Below are positions 1 through 11,700 of a DNA stretch of 64,000 nucleotides, in pieces. The notes beneath the pieces were generated by a model that made no database searches, was not told the DNA's origin, and worked only from the letters and a program-made list of their open reading frames with translations. The stretch's first letter is position 1; every line of letters begins with the position of its first letter. Origin of the DNA: Blattamonas nauphoetae (Eukaryota > Preaxostyla > Oxymonadida). Location of the stretch: contig JARBJD010000171.1 in NCBI GenBank assembly GCA_033064195.1, forward strand, positions 92,936-156,935. The letters are read 5' to 3'. A program made the translations under genes and the position numbers.

Positions 1-216
1 TCCCCCATCAGTCAAGTCAACACAGTAAAAAACAACTATCCAGTACAGTATGAGTCAGTCCATCAAGCTCGGATTCAACAGACCGACAACTCGGAATCAC
101 GCTGATTCGTTCTTTCTTTTGTTGTTGAGTCACTTTTACGCACATTTCTCAAGTGAATACTTCATCCATTTCATTTCATTGTTTCTGTTTTTCCTGATTG
201 ACCAATCTGTTCAATA

Positions 217-1615
217 ATGGGATCAATGATCTCAAATGACAGTCTATTAGCATCTTTATCGGAGGATCTTTCTCACGAGCAACTGGCATATCTCGGATTT
301 AAACTTTCTAACCGAGTCGTTACCAACAAAAGCACGTTTGAGAATCTCCTCGACCTCTCGTTAAGTTCTATTCCGTCCCAACTGGGTCCTAATGCACATC
401 GCCAATCCTTGGTGAAGCCAACCCAACTTGTATCCAATTCAAACAGCTTGATTCTATTTTCGTCTTCTCAAAGTCATGCGCAGACGCACAATCAACAATC
501 ATCGTCTGAGAAGGAACTGAACGCTGACGAAAGTTCTATGTCCTGCTCGAAGAAGTTACCAGACTCATCCACCGCCTTATTCACTTCGTCATCCCCACAA
601 TTATTCACTCTCTTGCCTTCATCCTTCAAACAATCATTCACTCACCCCACGAACAAAACCACCAATTTGTCCACCATTCCAACGCTCTCACCTGGTCCAC
701 GGATGAATGTCTATCCCTATCCACTCCTTCCAAGCAATCTGTCGTCATCTGCTCAGCACGACATGTCGTCCCATCAGACCACAATTCCACAAAATCATTC
801 GGGCAATCCTGGACACACATCCACCTTATCTCCCTCCAACCCAGTTATCCGACCAACTGAGTCAGAAACACACTCGGGTCAAAGGCGAGCAAGCAAATCC
901 ACATCCAACAGTCATCACACGACTAAATCTCCTTTGTATTCAACCAAACAAGCATCACACAGTAAACAGAACAACCAACGGTCAAAGCTCCTCTCTCTAA
1001 AATTCAGGGACCATCTTTGGTCGTGTGGTCAGTCACATGGAGACTTCTGTGTGTCGGCTGGGAAGATCATTCTTAAGACAAATATTACCGAAATTGACCT
1101 CCTCCCGAAAGACCCGTTCATCGAATCAGCCCGACACATTGATAGTACGTATCCTGAGGCTCTCATTGAAGCGACAAAATCGATCCATCTGAACGACAGT
1201 TTGTTTCCTCTTAATTACACCTTTCCTTGTTTGTTCAGATGATCCAATCCCTTTTAAAACGATCAAAATTCCTTTTAGTGATATTTCCAAGATATCAGTC
1301 AAACACAACTACCCTTTTGACCACACGTCTCATCCGCCGTCACAAGTCAGCTCTCAGCACATCCTCCCCAACGATGTGTATGTTGTATCGAGATTCACCA
1401 TCACCATCAGTCCAACCATCCAACAGGACGTTCAGAAACGAAAACGAAGCCCATCGTCAAAAACCGAGTCCCACTCTCTTCTTTCGTTCGACAAAATGAT
1501 GAAATCAACCTTTTATGCTCCAGAGTCACTTCCATATGAGGATATTCAGCCAACAGAGCAGATCCTTGTCGTATACGCTGCAGTGAAGACAGGCAAGATG
1601 GGCGATTCTCTTTGA
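217..1615 (+). CDS. Two-exon gene of unknown function
   Basis: I do not recognise this protein. Two exons, 217..1198 and 1239..1615, are joined by a 40-nt GTTTGT...TTCAG phase-1 intron, giving 452 codons plus TGA. The intron is supported because exon 1 otherwise stops right after the acceptor while a second open frame begins exactly there. Residues about 45-260 are low-complexity and rich in Ser, Thr, Pro, Asn and Gln. The part after residue 265 has a more regular composition and may be a small folded domain (it begins near WSCGQSHGDFCV). No signal peptide or membrane segment is visible. The first ATG (217) was chosen; a second in-frame ATG lies three codons downstream. Confidence 0.6.
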
Positions 1616-2709
1616 AAGGTCGCAAAACACTAATGTGCGTCCCAAAAATTCATTTTTTGCCCAATTACCGTTCTTTATTTCAGTAGACAAGAAATAGGGA
1701 AATTATTGAATTTTAAGTTCGATCGCGTTCGATATCGTCCTTTTTTGTTGAAGACAATAGTGCACACTTTTTGTCACAGAATCTGTTCGAAAACAGAGAA
1801 ACGATGGAAAACTACATAAAACGCTCATTCTGTGTGAGAGAACCAACACAAAGACATCTATTGTAGAAAAAGACACGAAAAGTTCTGAATGGCAAAATCA
1901 ACAATCATGATGAATTTAGTCTTCAAGATTGGCGGAACATGTCTAACAGAGGTGCTTTGAGGTATCTCTTGATTCAAAACGGTATTTGATGGGAATTAGA
2001 GGAAGAGTAGGGCGAACAAAGAGTCAGTGCCCGTTTGTGATCTATAAGACGAGAAATTTGTGAAAAAAGTTCCGATCGCGAGTGAAAACTGGAGAAAATA
2101 TCACACAGTGCAAGTGTACAGATTGTCTTCTGGCTGTGAGAAACAATCTGTCTCGCCTCAAAAAAGTGCTGAGTGTCTGTCAGTGTGAACGAAATATATG
2201 ACACAAACCAGGAGAATCACATGTAATGCACGGTATTAGGTCGGTTCAATCACGAATCTGACAAATGAATACCGTGTGATGAAGAAGGAGTCACCTGAAC
2301 TTGGAATCTGGAAAAAAGTGAGTGAAAATGGGAAAATCTGGTAATTCAAACCTTAAACGGGGAGAGAGAGGATGTTTATGTGAACTCTGCTGTTTTCTTT
2401 ACGATATATAGAGTGGGGATGGAGATAAAACGGAGGCGACCTTTCATTTAGAATCGCCCAGATGAAAGAGTTCTTATCGATCATCGCGGATCATTTTCGG
2501 GACAGACTGCACTTCGAAGAACCCGGCGACGGTGAGGCAACAAAGTTTGCGCGGTGTTAATCAACCTTTTCCCTTTCTGTTCGAGTATTTTCTTGTTTTT
2601 TGGGTTCCTCACCTCAAGTAGTGGAAACACATTTTGAGGATTGGACGGACAGTTTCTGAAGAATAACAAAAGGGTGAAGTGAAATCGGCCCTTTCAGCTG
2701 AGTCCAGGG
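1616..2709. other. Intergenic stretch, no gene seen
   Basis: Only short unconvincing reading frames are present on either strand. It separates the 0.2-kb gene from the NlpC/P60 relic. Confidence 0.4.
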
Positions 2710-3257
2710 TCAGTACGCCACGTATTCCAGCTTCCCATGGTTCTCCCACTTCCGCGAGTGCAGACCAGGCTCCTCCTTCAAATTCGACACCGCCGTCCGC
2801 TGCACACTGTTCGTCCACTCCGTCGTCGCCTCCACTGCCACCCCGTCCCCCACATACACTCCCATATGCCCTTTCTTCAACACAATCTCCCCACGCTCCA
2901 ACGTCGAGAAAACCGACGACACACCCTTGCAATGCCCCGCCATCTGCGCTCCTGTCATGTCTGGGATCCCCACTGCCCCGCAAACCGCCCTCCGTTCATA
3001 TGCCCGCTGTCTCCGCGCGATCCCCACAGAATCCCCGTCACCACTCCCGTGTCGTCAAACCCGAAGTAGTTCTTCCCCACCACGTTGTACAATCCCGCCA
3101 CACGCTTGTTTGTGTACCACGACGGGTATTGCTTCTGCCGCTGACGGATCAATGTCGTCGTCACAGGCTAGCCGAATGTGTTCAGCATGAACACTGTCTT
3201 GTAGTTCTCCGCAATCTTCAGCGCCGCTGATGCAAGAGCTGATGTACTGAGCACCAT
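2710..3257 (-). pseudogene. NlpC/P60-type peptidoglycan hydrolase relic (bacterial or phage endolysin origin)
   Basis: Across two minus-strand frames the translation follows the layout of clostridial and phage NlpC/P60 endolysins: an N-terminal helix (ALKIAENYKTVFMLNTFG), then QYPSWYTNKRVAGLYN, then FGFDDTGVVTGILWG, then GIPDMTGAQM, then GHMGVYVGDG and a C-terminal HGKLEYVAY. In the family, FGFDC carries the nucleophilic Cys and GHxGxYxG carries the His. Three lesions are visible: an in-frame TAG at 3170..3168, Asp (codon 3053..3051) at the Cys position, and a frame change in the G-rich stretch near 2965-2990. ATG at 3257 is the likely old start. NlpC/P60 genes are known as lateral acquisitions from bacteria in anaerobic protists; here the copy is dead. 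The family call is from memory of the motif order. Confidence 0.7.
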
Positions 3258-3669
3258 TTCTGATTTGGGTCAAGGTTCGTTCTTGCAAATCTTTGTTTAA
3301 ACGATCTGTGAACGTGTGTGATGTTTTGGAGGAGTCTGTATGACCGAGCAAGATAGGGACTTACAATTTCAACATGCGCATGAATGTGCCATGAACGATT
3401 TCGTGTTTGTTGAGTTGTGTTGAGATTTGAATGAGAGTTTGGTTTGATAGAGCGTAAACACAAACCTTCACCCTCTAATGATGTTTATGTCTGATTCTGT
3501 TTCATAGTCACACAAAAATCTTGCCTCATTTTTGTGAAGCGAAGAATATAGAAGCGGCAGAATGTGCGAGTGAAAGAAAAGAAAAAGTGGATGAAAACAG
3601 AGAAAAGAATGGCATGAATTCAGGAAACACGCAAAAACGGAGTGTTGAAGCTGGATCTGACTGGAATCG
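3258..3669. other. Intergenic stretch, no gene seen
   Basis: Lies between the NlpC/P60 relic and the SPRY-like gene. Nothing supportable was found. Confidence 0.35.
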
Positions 3670-4940
3670 TCAGGACCGTCGTCGCTTGAGCCACAGGACT
3701 TCAACTGAGAGATTCTCATCAATGTATCCAGTTGAGATTCCGAGGCAGAGGGGAGAAGGGATGTCGGTGAAGATCCCAGGCTGTTCATCATCGTCCACAA
3801 ACAGTCGAGCTTCTCGAGTCGACATGTTCACTCGAATCGCTGCTGTCTGCCCAACTCGATCGCACTTCTTGTTTGTTCCGACTGGCTTGAATTCTCCTCC
3901 TTTCCACATCCCTCCATTATAAAGAAGGAAATCACCACCAATTCCGCCAAGATAAGATCCACAGTGTCTTTGTGTGGCATCTTTGGGAAGTGGATGTCTG
4001 AGGAAGCCAATACCTGAAAAGATGAGAAGAGAGAAGAACACACTCAAATTCCAAATTGTGTCGTGGCCTTTGATTTTGAGTTCCCACTCTCCCTCGTCGA
4101 TCGGAAAAGTGAATGATGTTCTCCACGGGTCGATTATAGGAGCGACGATGATTTGTGTGAGAGTTGCTGGAGTGAGCGCGTGAGAAGTGCGGTCGAGAGT
4201 TTGGAGAGAGTCTGTCCCAACCCAAATCGGAAGATCGGCCAGCTGTAGTTTCAATTCGTTGTTCTGTAATTTCAGAGATTGGTTTTCCTCTAACTGAGCA
4301 AGGTGTGCTTCTAGTTTCTTAATTTGAGATTTTTGTTCCTGTATCTTCTGTTTCTCCTCCATTTCGTCCAGTGCACGCGTTCGAAGCGACTGAGAAATCT
4401 GCATGAATTCTTCGTCCTCAACAAGGATCATGGAGCTGTCATCAACATAGCCCAACAACTTTTGGCACAGTTCGCCTCGACTTTTGAGAGATTTGGGCAA
4501 ATCACGATTCGCGAACATGATTTTGAGGGATGAGAGGAGAAGTCGTCGATTGAGCACTTTGAGTTGATTATCACACGCATACTGCAGTAATTGGTGAATT
4601 CTTTCGAATAGCAGCTTCATCTTGGACTCATCTACACTGCTATTCCAGTCTCGCAGAAGGAGAGGGATGTTCTGCCAGATCTTCGACTGAAGGTGCGCTC
4701 CCATTGTTCTCCCAACAGTTGAGAGTTCATCTATAGCCAAATCAATCGATGGCTTTTCCTATACATAAATCATGACGAGACCGATGAAGAAGAAGAAAGA
4801 TGAACAAACTCCAATCTTGATGATAGGCTGACGTCCCTCATCTTCTGTATCCAAAGCCTAAAGTCAAGATATGAATGAGAGAAACAAATGAGAACATCAT
4901 GATGAGAGAATACATGGTGAAGCGGATGTTGTGCTTGCAT
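3670..4940 (-). CDS. SPRY-like domain protein with N-terminal helical module and coiled coil
   Basis: The main exon, 4758..3670, encodes a helical N-terminal module (HLQSKIWQNIPLLLRD), a charged coiled coil (EEKQKIQEQKSQIKKLEAHLAQ) and a C-terminal SPRY/B30.2-like domain with FPIDEGEWELKI, GIGFLRHPLP, GGDFLLYNGGMWKGG, AAIRVNMSTREARLFVDD and PLCLGIS. Two upstream mini-exons are inferred, 4940..4914 and 4857..4810, with introns of 56 and 51 nt, all phase 0, starting at ATG 4940; this 5' end is tentative. The product would be about 387 aa. The same SPRY-like domain occurs three times in the pseudokinase gene at 43.6-47.0 kb. The helical module is also at the start of the neighbouring MyTH4-RhoGAP gene. 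SPRY domains usually bind proteins; the partner here is unknown. Confidence 0.7.
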
Positions 4941-4961
4941 TTCAACTTGATCAAACCACAC

Positions 4962-5210
4962 TCTTTTCGAATAGACTACACTAGAAAATAATCTTCAAAC
5001 AAGATCCTCTGTGTGAGTGTTGGAAGAAAGATCATGAAAAATCGAAAAAAAATGTCATGAAAGAGTGCTTTAATCGGGAAAAATTGAGAACAAGTCCTTT
5101 TTTGTCTTAAAATCAAGAATTCACCAGTTGCGGGAGTTATTCATCCCATCCAAACACTTTCCGTCCATTGACCTTTTCTTCACGTTTCTTTCATTGATTC
5201 ATCCACCTTC
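4962..5210. other. Spacer between the SPRY-like and MyTH4-RhoGAP genes
   Basis: AT-rich spacer between two minus-strand genes. No feature recognised. Confidence 0.3.
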
Positions 5211-8200
5211 TCATTCCTGCCTTACCAACAGTGTCTTCCATCCTTGTACCATCTCCCCCATCTTCTCGTCCTCCCTCTTAAACTCCTCTGCCTCTGTCGC
5301 GTCTGCCCCCACCCCCGCAAACAGCTCTCCCACCACCCCAATCTCCCCACTCAGCCGCTGTGCCTGCTCCAACGGCGTTCCATCGTGTCGTCGAAGGAGA
5401 GAGGGTGCGAGGATGGTGACGAGGTTGCCTTCGCTCATCCGATTCTTCGCAGCGTGTTCAGGTGCGAGCAGGCCTCGCAGTTTCCAGAACAGATACTTCA
5501 GCACCAACACTCGGCTCGGAGGAAGGGCGGTCTCCACATCCAACCCGAACGACACTCGCGCGGGCGGAGCAGCGACGAGGGGGTCGTTCTCGATGACTTG
5601 TCTGGTGCGTGGACGGCGATTCATTTTGCGCTCTTGTTCTTTTCCTTCCGACCCCTCCATGCCGTTCGCTCCCTCTTCTCCTCTTCCACTATCTCGTTGT
5701 ACTTCTGAATCACGAAGTCGTGGGAGGAGAAAGGGATGATGGGAGTTGGCAGCTTTTCCAGCCATTTCAGGATCAACCCCGAAAAGAGGAGTGGGTCGGA
5801 GAGAGTGTCAGCTGACGGCACGGCGAGGAAAGACAGACACGACGGGACGAGCATCCCTTCTGGCGACACATCTCTCTCCTTCTTCTTCTCTTTCCCTTTC
5901 TCCTTCGCCTTTGACTTGTCGTTGGTGAATGGTTGTGGTGTGCTGGGCTGGCTGGTGTCTGTGTGTGGACGAGTCTTCCGGTTTCCTCCACACAGCACCC
6001 AAAACAGACCCGCGTTGATCAGAGCAGCTGCTGCCGAAATGTCGCTCTCTGCAACCGTCCGACGAAACACCCCTTCCGTCTCCAGCCCTCCCAACTCCAC
6101 AAAGCGGTTCCAAAGGAACGGGAGCACGAAAGGCAGTTGGAACGAAGCGAACGGCCGCCACACACTTCCCCACCCAGCTCCTCTCTCTCCACGCTTGGCC
6201 TCCTTCGACTCACCTTCTACAAACCCTGTCGACCAGAACGCTCGTGAAGCTCGCATTGACGCTGCGAGAGGGCTCAGCCAGCGAGGCGGGGTGAGAGGGT
6301 CGGAGTGAAAGAGAGCCTGCTGAAGAAGGGCTTCCTCGACGCCGACTGAGAAGAAGCGGACAGAGTGTCCCACTCCACACATCTCGAGCCCGCGCGGCAG
6401 AAGGAGTGTTCCGTCCAGTTTCATCTCGCCTCGCCATCGCCACACCACCACTCGCTCTCCCTCCTCCTTCTTCTCCTTCTTGCCCTCCTTCCCACTCCCT
6501 CCCGCTCCCACCACGCCGAGCGACCCAATCTTCTCGAAGCCAGCGTTTGGCACAAGCTCCACAAATAGCAAGTGCTCCTTCCCTTTCTTGTAGCACCCCT
6601 CTTCCACCAGCTGCGTCGGCGACTCGTCTGGCCCTTTCTCTGCAATCTCCGCTGCTCGCCGCTGCGGTCCAAAGAACAGCGTCACACACATCTTCGAAAA
6701 CACAACACTCGCCATCACTCCCGCCAGCTTCTCTGCCCGCCCTGCTCCTTCCGCTCGTCCTGCCTCCACTCGACTGTGGAGATACGCAAGAACACCGCGC
6801 TGGAAAGCTGTGGAGGGAAGGAATGTGTCAGCCATCCACGCAAACAGACCCCAGCCAGCCATCCTCTCCTCGTCGGTCATCGTCTCCCACACTTCCTTCT
6901 TCTTCCCCTTCTTCCCTGTGCTTGCTTCTCCCGCTCCACTCCCACTCGCACTGAACTCAAACTCGTTGGTCTGCTTCACAATCATCGCATACAGCTCATC
7001 TCGGACAGGATCGGACCCGCGCTGGCCGGCGAGGAGGACGTGCTGTCCGTACATCCCCCGCTCCTTCATTTGTCCCTTCACACATCCCTGCCATCGCAAC
7101 ACCATCCCGAAAAGGCGTTGGAGGATGTTCGTGGCTTTGTCTGTGCAACGATGGTTTGTCTGTTCGAGGATGCTTTGGTCGAGTTCGTCGCGCTGGAATC
7201 GCATCGCGTATGATGCCCAGTCGCTTTTCTTCTTTCCATTTTCGGCTGCAATCTTCGCAACCCCCCATTCTCCAAACATCGCAAGGTTGAACAGCGGGAG
7301 TTCTGCCTTGAGAGTGTCTGGCATCTCCCAAGGAGGGGGCTTGTCGAACAGTTCCCAACAGTGTCGTGCGATCAGGTTGTGCTCGTGGGCTTCGTTCATT
7401 TTGCTGTAACATGTCATTCGACCATACCCACACTCCAACTGCCGCACACCTCCAACAATCACAATCTTTCTCTCCACGTGATCCCGAGCTGTCCCCGTGT
7501 GAATCACAAAGTTGGGACCATATTTAAATTCGGGTCGAGAATGGGCGGGAGAGGGGCGTGTTTCAGTCAGAGTCTCCTCTTGACGATCAAGACGAGATGT
7601 GGTGGGAGAGAAATATTTCTGCTCGATGGGCTTCAACAATGTCAGTGATGTGCTTCTGTTCGAGTGAGGTGTGGTGTTTCCCTTGTTTCTGGTTTCAACC
7701 TCTCTATTTGCGTTTTCTTCTGCTTCTCTCCTCTTCTCTCGTTCCTTCGTTAGCATCATTTCCATCAGCCGAACTTTTTCATTCAACTCCTCTTGTTCCT
7801 CCATCAGTTTCTCCTTTTCTTCCAACTTTTGTCGTTGGAGAGCAGAAATTGTGTTAGTGAGTCGATTGATCTCTTCTTTTTGGTCGGATATTGTTTGTGA
7901 GTTGCGAAGAGCAGCTTCTTCCATCGATTTGAACTCGCTCGCATCGATAAGCACGAAAGGGTCATCCTCAAAAGAATCCAAGGAAAGCAAGCACTGCCCT
8001 ACACCAACACGGATCGTCTTGGGAAGAGATGTGGATTGAGCGAGATTGGAGAGGGAGGAATGAAGCATGCGTCGATTGATGATGGATATGTCATTCTTCA
8101 AACACTCGTTGAGAATGTGAAGGATGGATTGGATGAGTCTCCCCATTTTGTGCATGTTCTCCTCTTCAAGTAGGTCACAGTCTCGGATCAGAATCGGAAT

Positions 8201-8290
8201 GTTCTGTCACATTTTTGAGTTCACAACAGCTCCTGGTTGGGACAACCCTCTTTCAAAATCTTCGACGGCTGTGTCGATTGTGATTTCTTT
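5211..8290 (-). pseudogene. MyTH4-RhoGAP protein, reading frame disrupted
   Basis: An exon starting at the acceptor 8291/8290 encodes a helical module paralogous to that of the neighbouring SPRY-like gene. An in-frame TGA at 8209..8207 replaces the conserved Trp of the WQNIP motif; a long frame resumes from ATG 8155 (844 codons). Numbered from that ATG: a coiled coil at about 80-155; a MyTH4-like domain at about 285-480 (DPVRDELYAMIVKQTN, then GWGLFAWMADTFLPSTAF); a RhoGAP domain from about 664 (LETEGVFRRT). The RhoGAP domain runs out of frame at TGA 5623..5621, but its C-terminal half continues in another frame down to 5211 (LKYLFWKLRGLL, NRMSEGNLVTILAPSLLRR). MyTH4-RhoGAP is the architecture of the Vilse/ARHGAP39 family, GTPase-activating proteins for Rho-type GTPases. 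Either decay or a small assembly indel breaks it. An upstream exon ending at 8342 is possible. Confidence 0.7.
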
Positions 8291-8390
8291 CTGAAACAGG
8301 AAAAAGAGATTAAATCAAGCTGAAATAAAGATGTGTCGGACCTTCAAACTTTGATGTGTGCCAAACTGGAGATCCTGAATGGATGGGAAG

Positions 8391-8753
8391 AAACTGGTGA
8401 GAGAATATCATGGAAAGAAGTGGATGGAGAAAGAATTAGACAACGACATACAGAATCGAGGGTTGGTAACATCTAGACAGTTTGAGATCAACCCAGTTTA
8501 TATTTTCATCGAACCCAAAATCATTCATTTCGGAAGAAGATCCATTGGAATCCACGTTTGATTTCACCAAAAAGAAATCCGTAAGAAAAGACCCAAGATA
8601 AGTGGTCAAGAGTCAAGATTATAAAGAATCCGTGTAAAAGATAGCATAAACACTCGGAGTGTCAGAACAATGAATCTAAGGAAAGGACCACAAAATGAAG
8701 AGTCCAATGAAAGGATGACAAAAAGAGGTGTCGAATGCAGTTCTGGTGTCATG
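8391..8753. other. Intergenic stretch, no gene seen
   Basis: Lies between the 3' end of the beta-helix gene and the 5' part of the MyTH4-RhoGAP gene. Nothing supportable. Confidence 0.3.
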
Positions 8754-11700
8754 TCAGTTCTCTTCTCTTCGAGACGACGAGCAGTTCACAAACAGCATGT
8801 TCCGCTGAGCAGGCCAAGCTCCGCCACACACACGCACCACTGCAAGTCCAACGTTCACTGGATCCGCTGTGTCAAATCGGAACACACAGCTGTGAGCGGA
8901 CAGCGATGGTGTGCAGTGCTCGCTGACGAAGAGCGCGAGGGGAAGAGGATTCACTGGATTGAGCGACGACCCCGCGTCCATCTCCACCCCAACAAGCTCC
9001 AGATGGCTTGTAAGCGGTGAGTGCTTCAGGGTGTCGTCGGACAGGAAGGAGGGGTTAGTCAGAGTGGCTGACTGAATCTTGGCCATCAGCGGAGAGTCGA
9101 TGCTCGCCGCTGAGAGAGGAGAGGCTAATTGGGAGATATTTTGGGAGGGAAGGAATCGAACAGCGAGAGCGTGTGATGTCAAAGCGAGGAGAGAAGGAGA
9201 GGGAGGAACAACACAAGATGGATCGATGATGAACGAACAATTCAGAAAAGACGAGTCGGTCAGAGTGAGATGCGAGCGGGCCAAACTGAAACAGCAGACA
9301 CCGAAACTCAAAGAAGACAGCAGATGCGACTCAACAGGAACAGAAACGACGACAGTGGAACACGACGAGAACGAGCAGTCACGAATCGACAGCTTGCTCA
9401 GCGGCAAAGACAGATCGGCGAACAACACACTTCCAGTCTCGACGGGGTCATCAAGGGCTGCATCAATTCGAAGAGAGATATCGTTAAAAATGGAGGATTC
9501 GATGGAAAGAGAGGGCGGGAGGGAGAAGGGGAGGGTTTGGGTGAGCATGCTCGAGTGGCCAGTGGACAGAGAATCCATGAGTGGGGGGAGATCGGCAGTG
9601 CATCGGATGGAGATGAGTGGTTGGGAGAGGAGCAGGTTCTGAGCAACAAGACGAGACACACTCAGACGAACACTCTCCGTCATCGAAGTGAGAGATGTGT
9701 GGAACGACAGCAGCGAACTTACTGTTTGTGTTGGGTCGATCGACGTCACAACACAATCAACCAGAGACAGACTCGCTGACTGCACTGCGATGATCGGCTG
9801 AGGGTGTGTCGAGAAGAGAGGGAGCACAAACTCGAGATGTTTCATCAGAACTGTCTGCGGAGGCACAACCTCGCTCAGGCCAAACGACAATCTGCATCCG
9901 ATGCTTCCCCTTTCATCAAATCGAACTCGCCCGTACTGCACAGGGTCTGTCTGTGTTCCTTTGTGAGTGCTGACTGGGATGATGGACAGAACCAGGCCAG
10001 CCTGTTGGCCGACTGTCACGTATCCACACAACTCCACATCGTCTTCCTCTCCAAACACAAAGTCTCCGATCAGAACAATATTTCGCTCCAACACACACTG
10101 CGACAATTCCTCTTCACTGTCCGCATTCAGCAGATGGTCCATCGAGTCACGAAGGGACAGGCAGGGATGCGACTCTCTCCCACACTCCACGCTCGTCGAC
10201 GCTTGGCCTGTCACATCCAAAGAGTCGACGAACACGTTCTTGTACCGATTGTTGGGGAACAGAAACGGAAAGAGGTCGGTCTCTTCCACGTAAGCCACGT
10301 GGTCCGATCCAAACAGAGCATTCGACCGATCAAATCCAGGTGGATGCAGATTGAACAGGAAATGATCAATTGTCACAGTCTTGTCCAGCGATTCAGCAAC
10401 CAGAAACAGGTCTCGCCCAAACGTGGCTGTGTTGTGTGCAAATGTCAGCGTGTCCAGAAGATAGTTGTTGGTGCTGTCGGACGAGAATGCCAATCCAACT
10501 CCTCCCCCTCTCCCTCCATCGCTGACACTGCAGCTCACGAATGAGCAGAACTGGATCACAAGAGATGCTGATCCAGACAGTGTGAACGACACTCCGCCAC
10601 CCAAACAGTTCGCGTTCGACGACGAGCAGGAGGTGAACGATGACGACGACAAGTGCAGTGACGAAGTGTTGGAGAGTGTGAAGAACGCAGCTGATCCTGT
10701 TGTCGATTGCGTGTGGATCGATTCTGCTTCCCATTTCAAGATCTGCGTCAACCCGACACTCTGCCGAGCCAACAACGTCGCCACAGACTGGTGCTCCAGT
10801 TGCGTTGTCGTCAGGCGGACCAAATCCATCACATTCCGAGTTTTGACAAATGAAGGGTGTCTGGCCGAGAGTGACGACGACGTCGACACATCTCCAGTCA
10901 CCAAACAACTCATGATTGTCAGCAGGCCTGTTTTGATCACAGCGTATGCTTCGACAGTCGACAATGGAGGCAGAACGAACGAGAGACTTTCCAGTTTTGT
11001 CTCAGTCGCCCCATCCACAACGAGTCCTCCTTCTTTCCCGATTCGAATTGTTGAGTGAGTTGTCGTGCTTCCCGCATCACCAAACACTCTGTTGTGAGAA
11101 ACCACCAGAGACGAGAACGAGATTTCGCACACAGACACGTGGCTGAAGGTGCCTTGAAGCAGAAGTGACGATTTCCCGTTGCTCAATCGAGTGAAGGCAT
11201 GCTCCATCGTTCTGCACGGATCAGACTCTCCCCCGCAATCCGATCTGTCCTCGCCACTCCCAGACGAGACATGGACAGTCGCGAGACGAGGAAGAACGGG
11301 GACGGTGAAGACGACGTTTGAGCAAATGACGATTTGCGGATCGGACGGAACAGCTTCCTCGATCGACAAGATCGTGTAGTTCTGCTCCCACTTGAGGTCG
11401 ATGGCTGGCGTCACCAGAATCGGGTCTGACTGGCCGTCTGTGCTCGAAATGAACCGCACCAAGAACGTCTCCGACGAATTCGAGATGGTGACAGTGAAGC
11501 GAGACTTGGGGTCGGCTGGCAACCAGACTCCCCACACTTTCAGAACCAGATACAGACACCTGTCGTCTGTCCACTTCAGACTCGCTCCTGTGACGTTCGG
11601 CGGGAGCTTGATGGTGAGTGAGAAGCCGGGGATGCTGACTCTTCGCAGAGCATACGAGTGGCCGTCTGCGAGGTTGGGGAGGACACCCTGTGGGCCTTTC

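Noticed and set aside
5128..7857. Long plus-strand reading frames opposite the MyTH4-RhoGAP gene
   Set aside because: They are antisense shadows of a GC-richer coding region; the domains lie on the minus strand.
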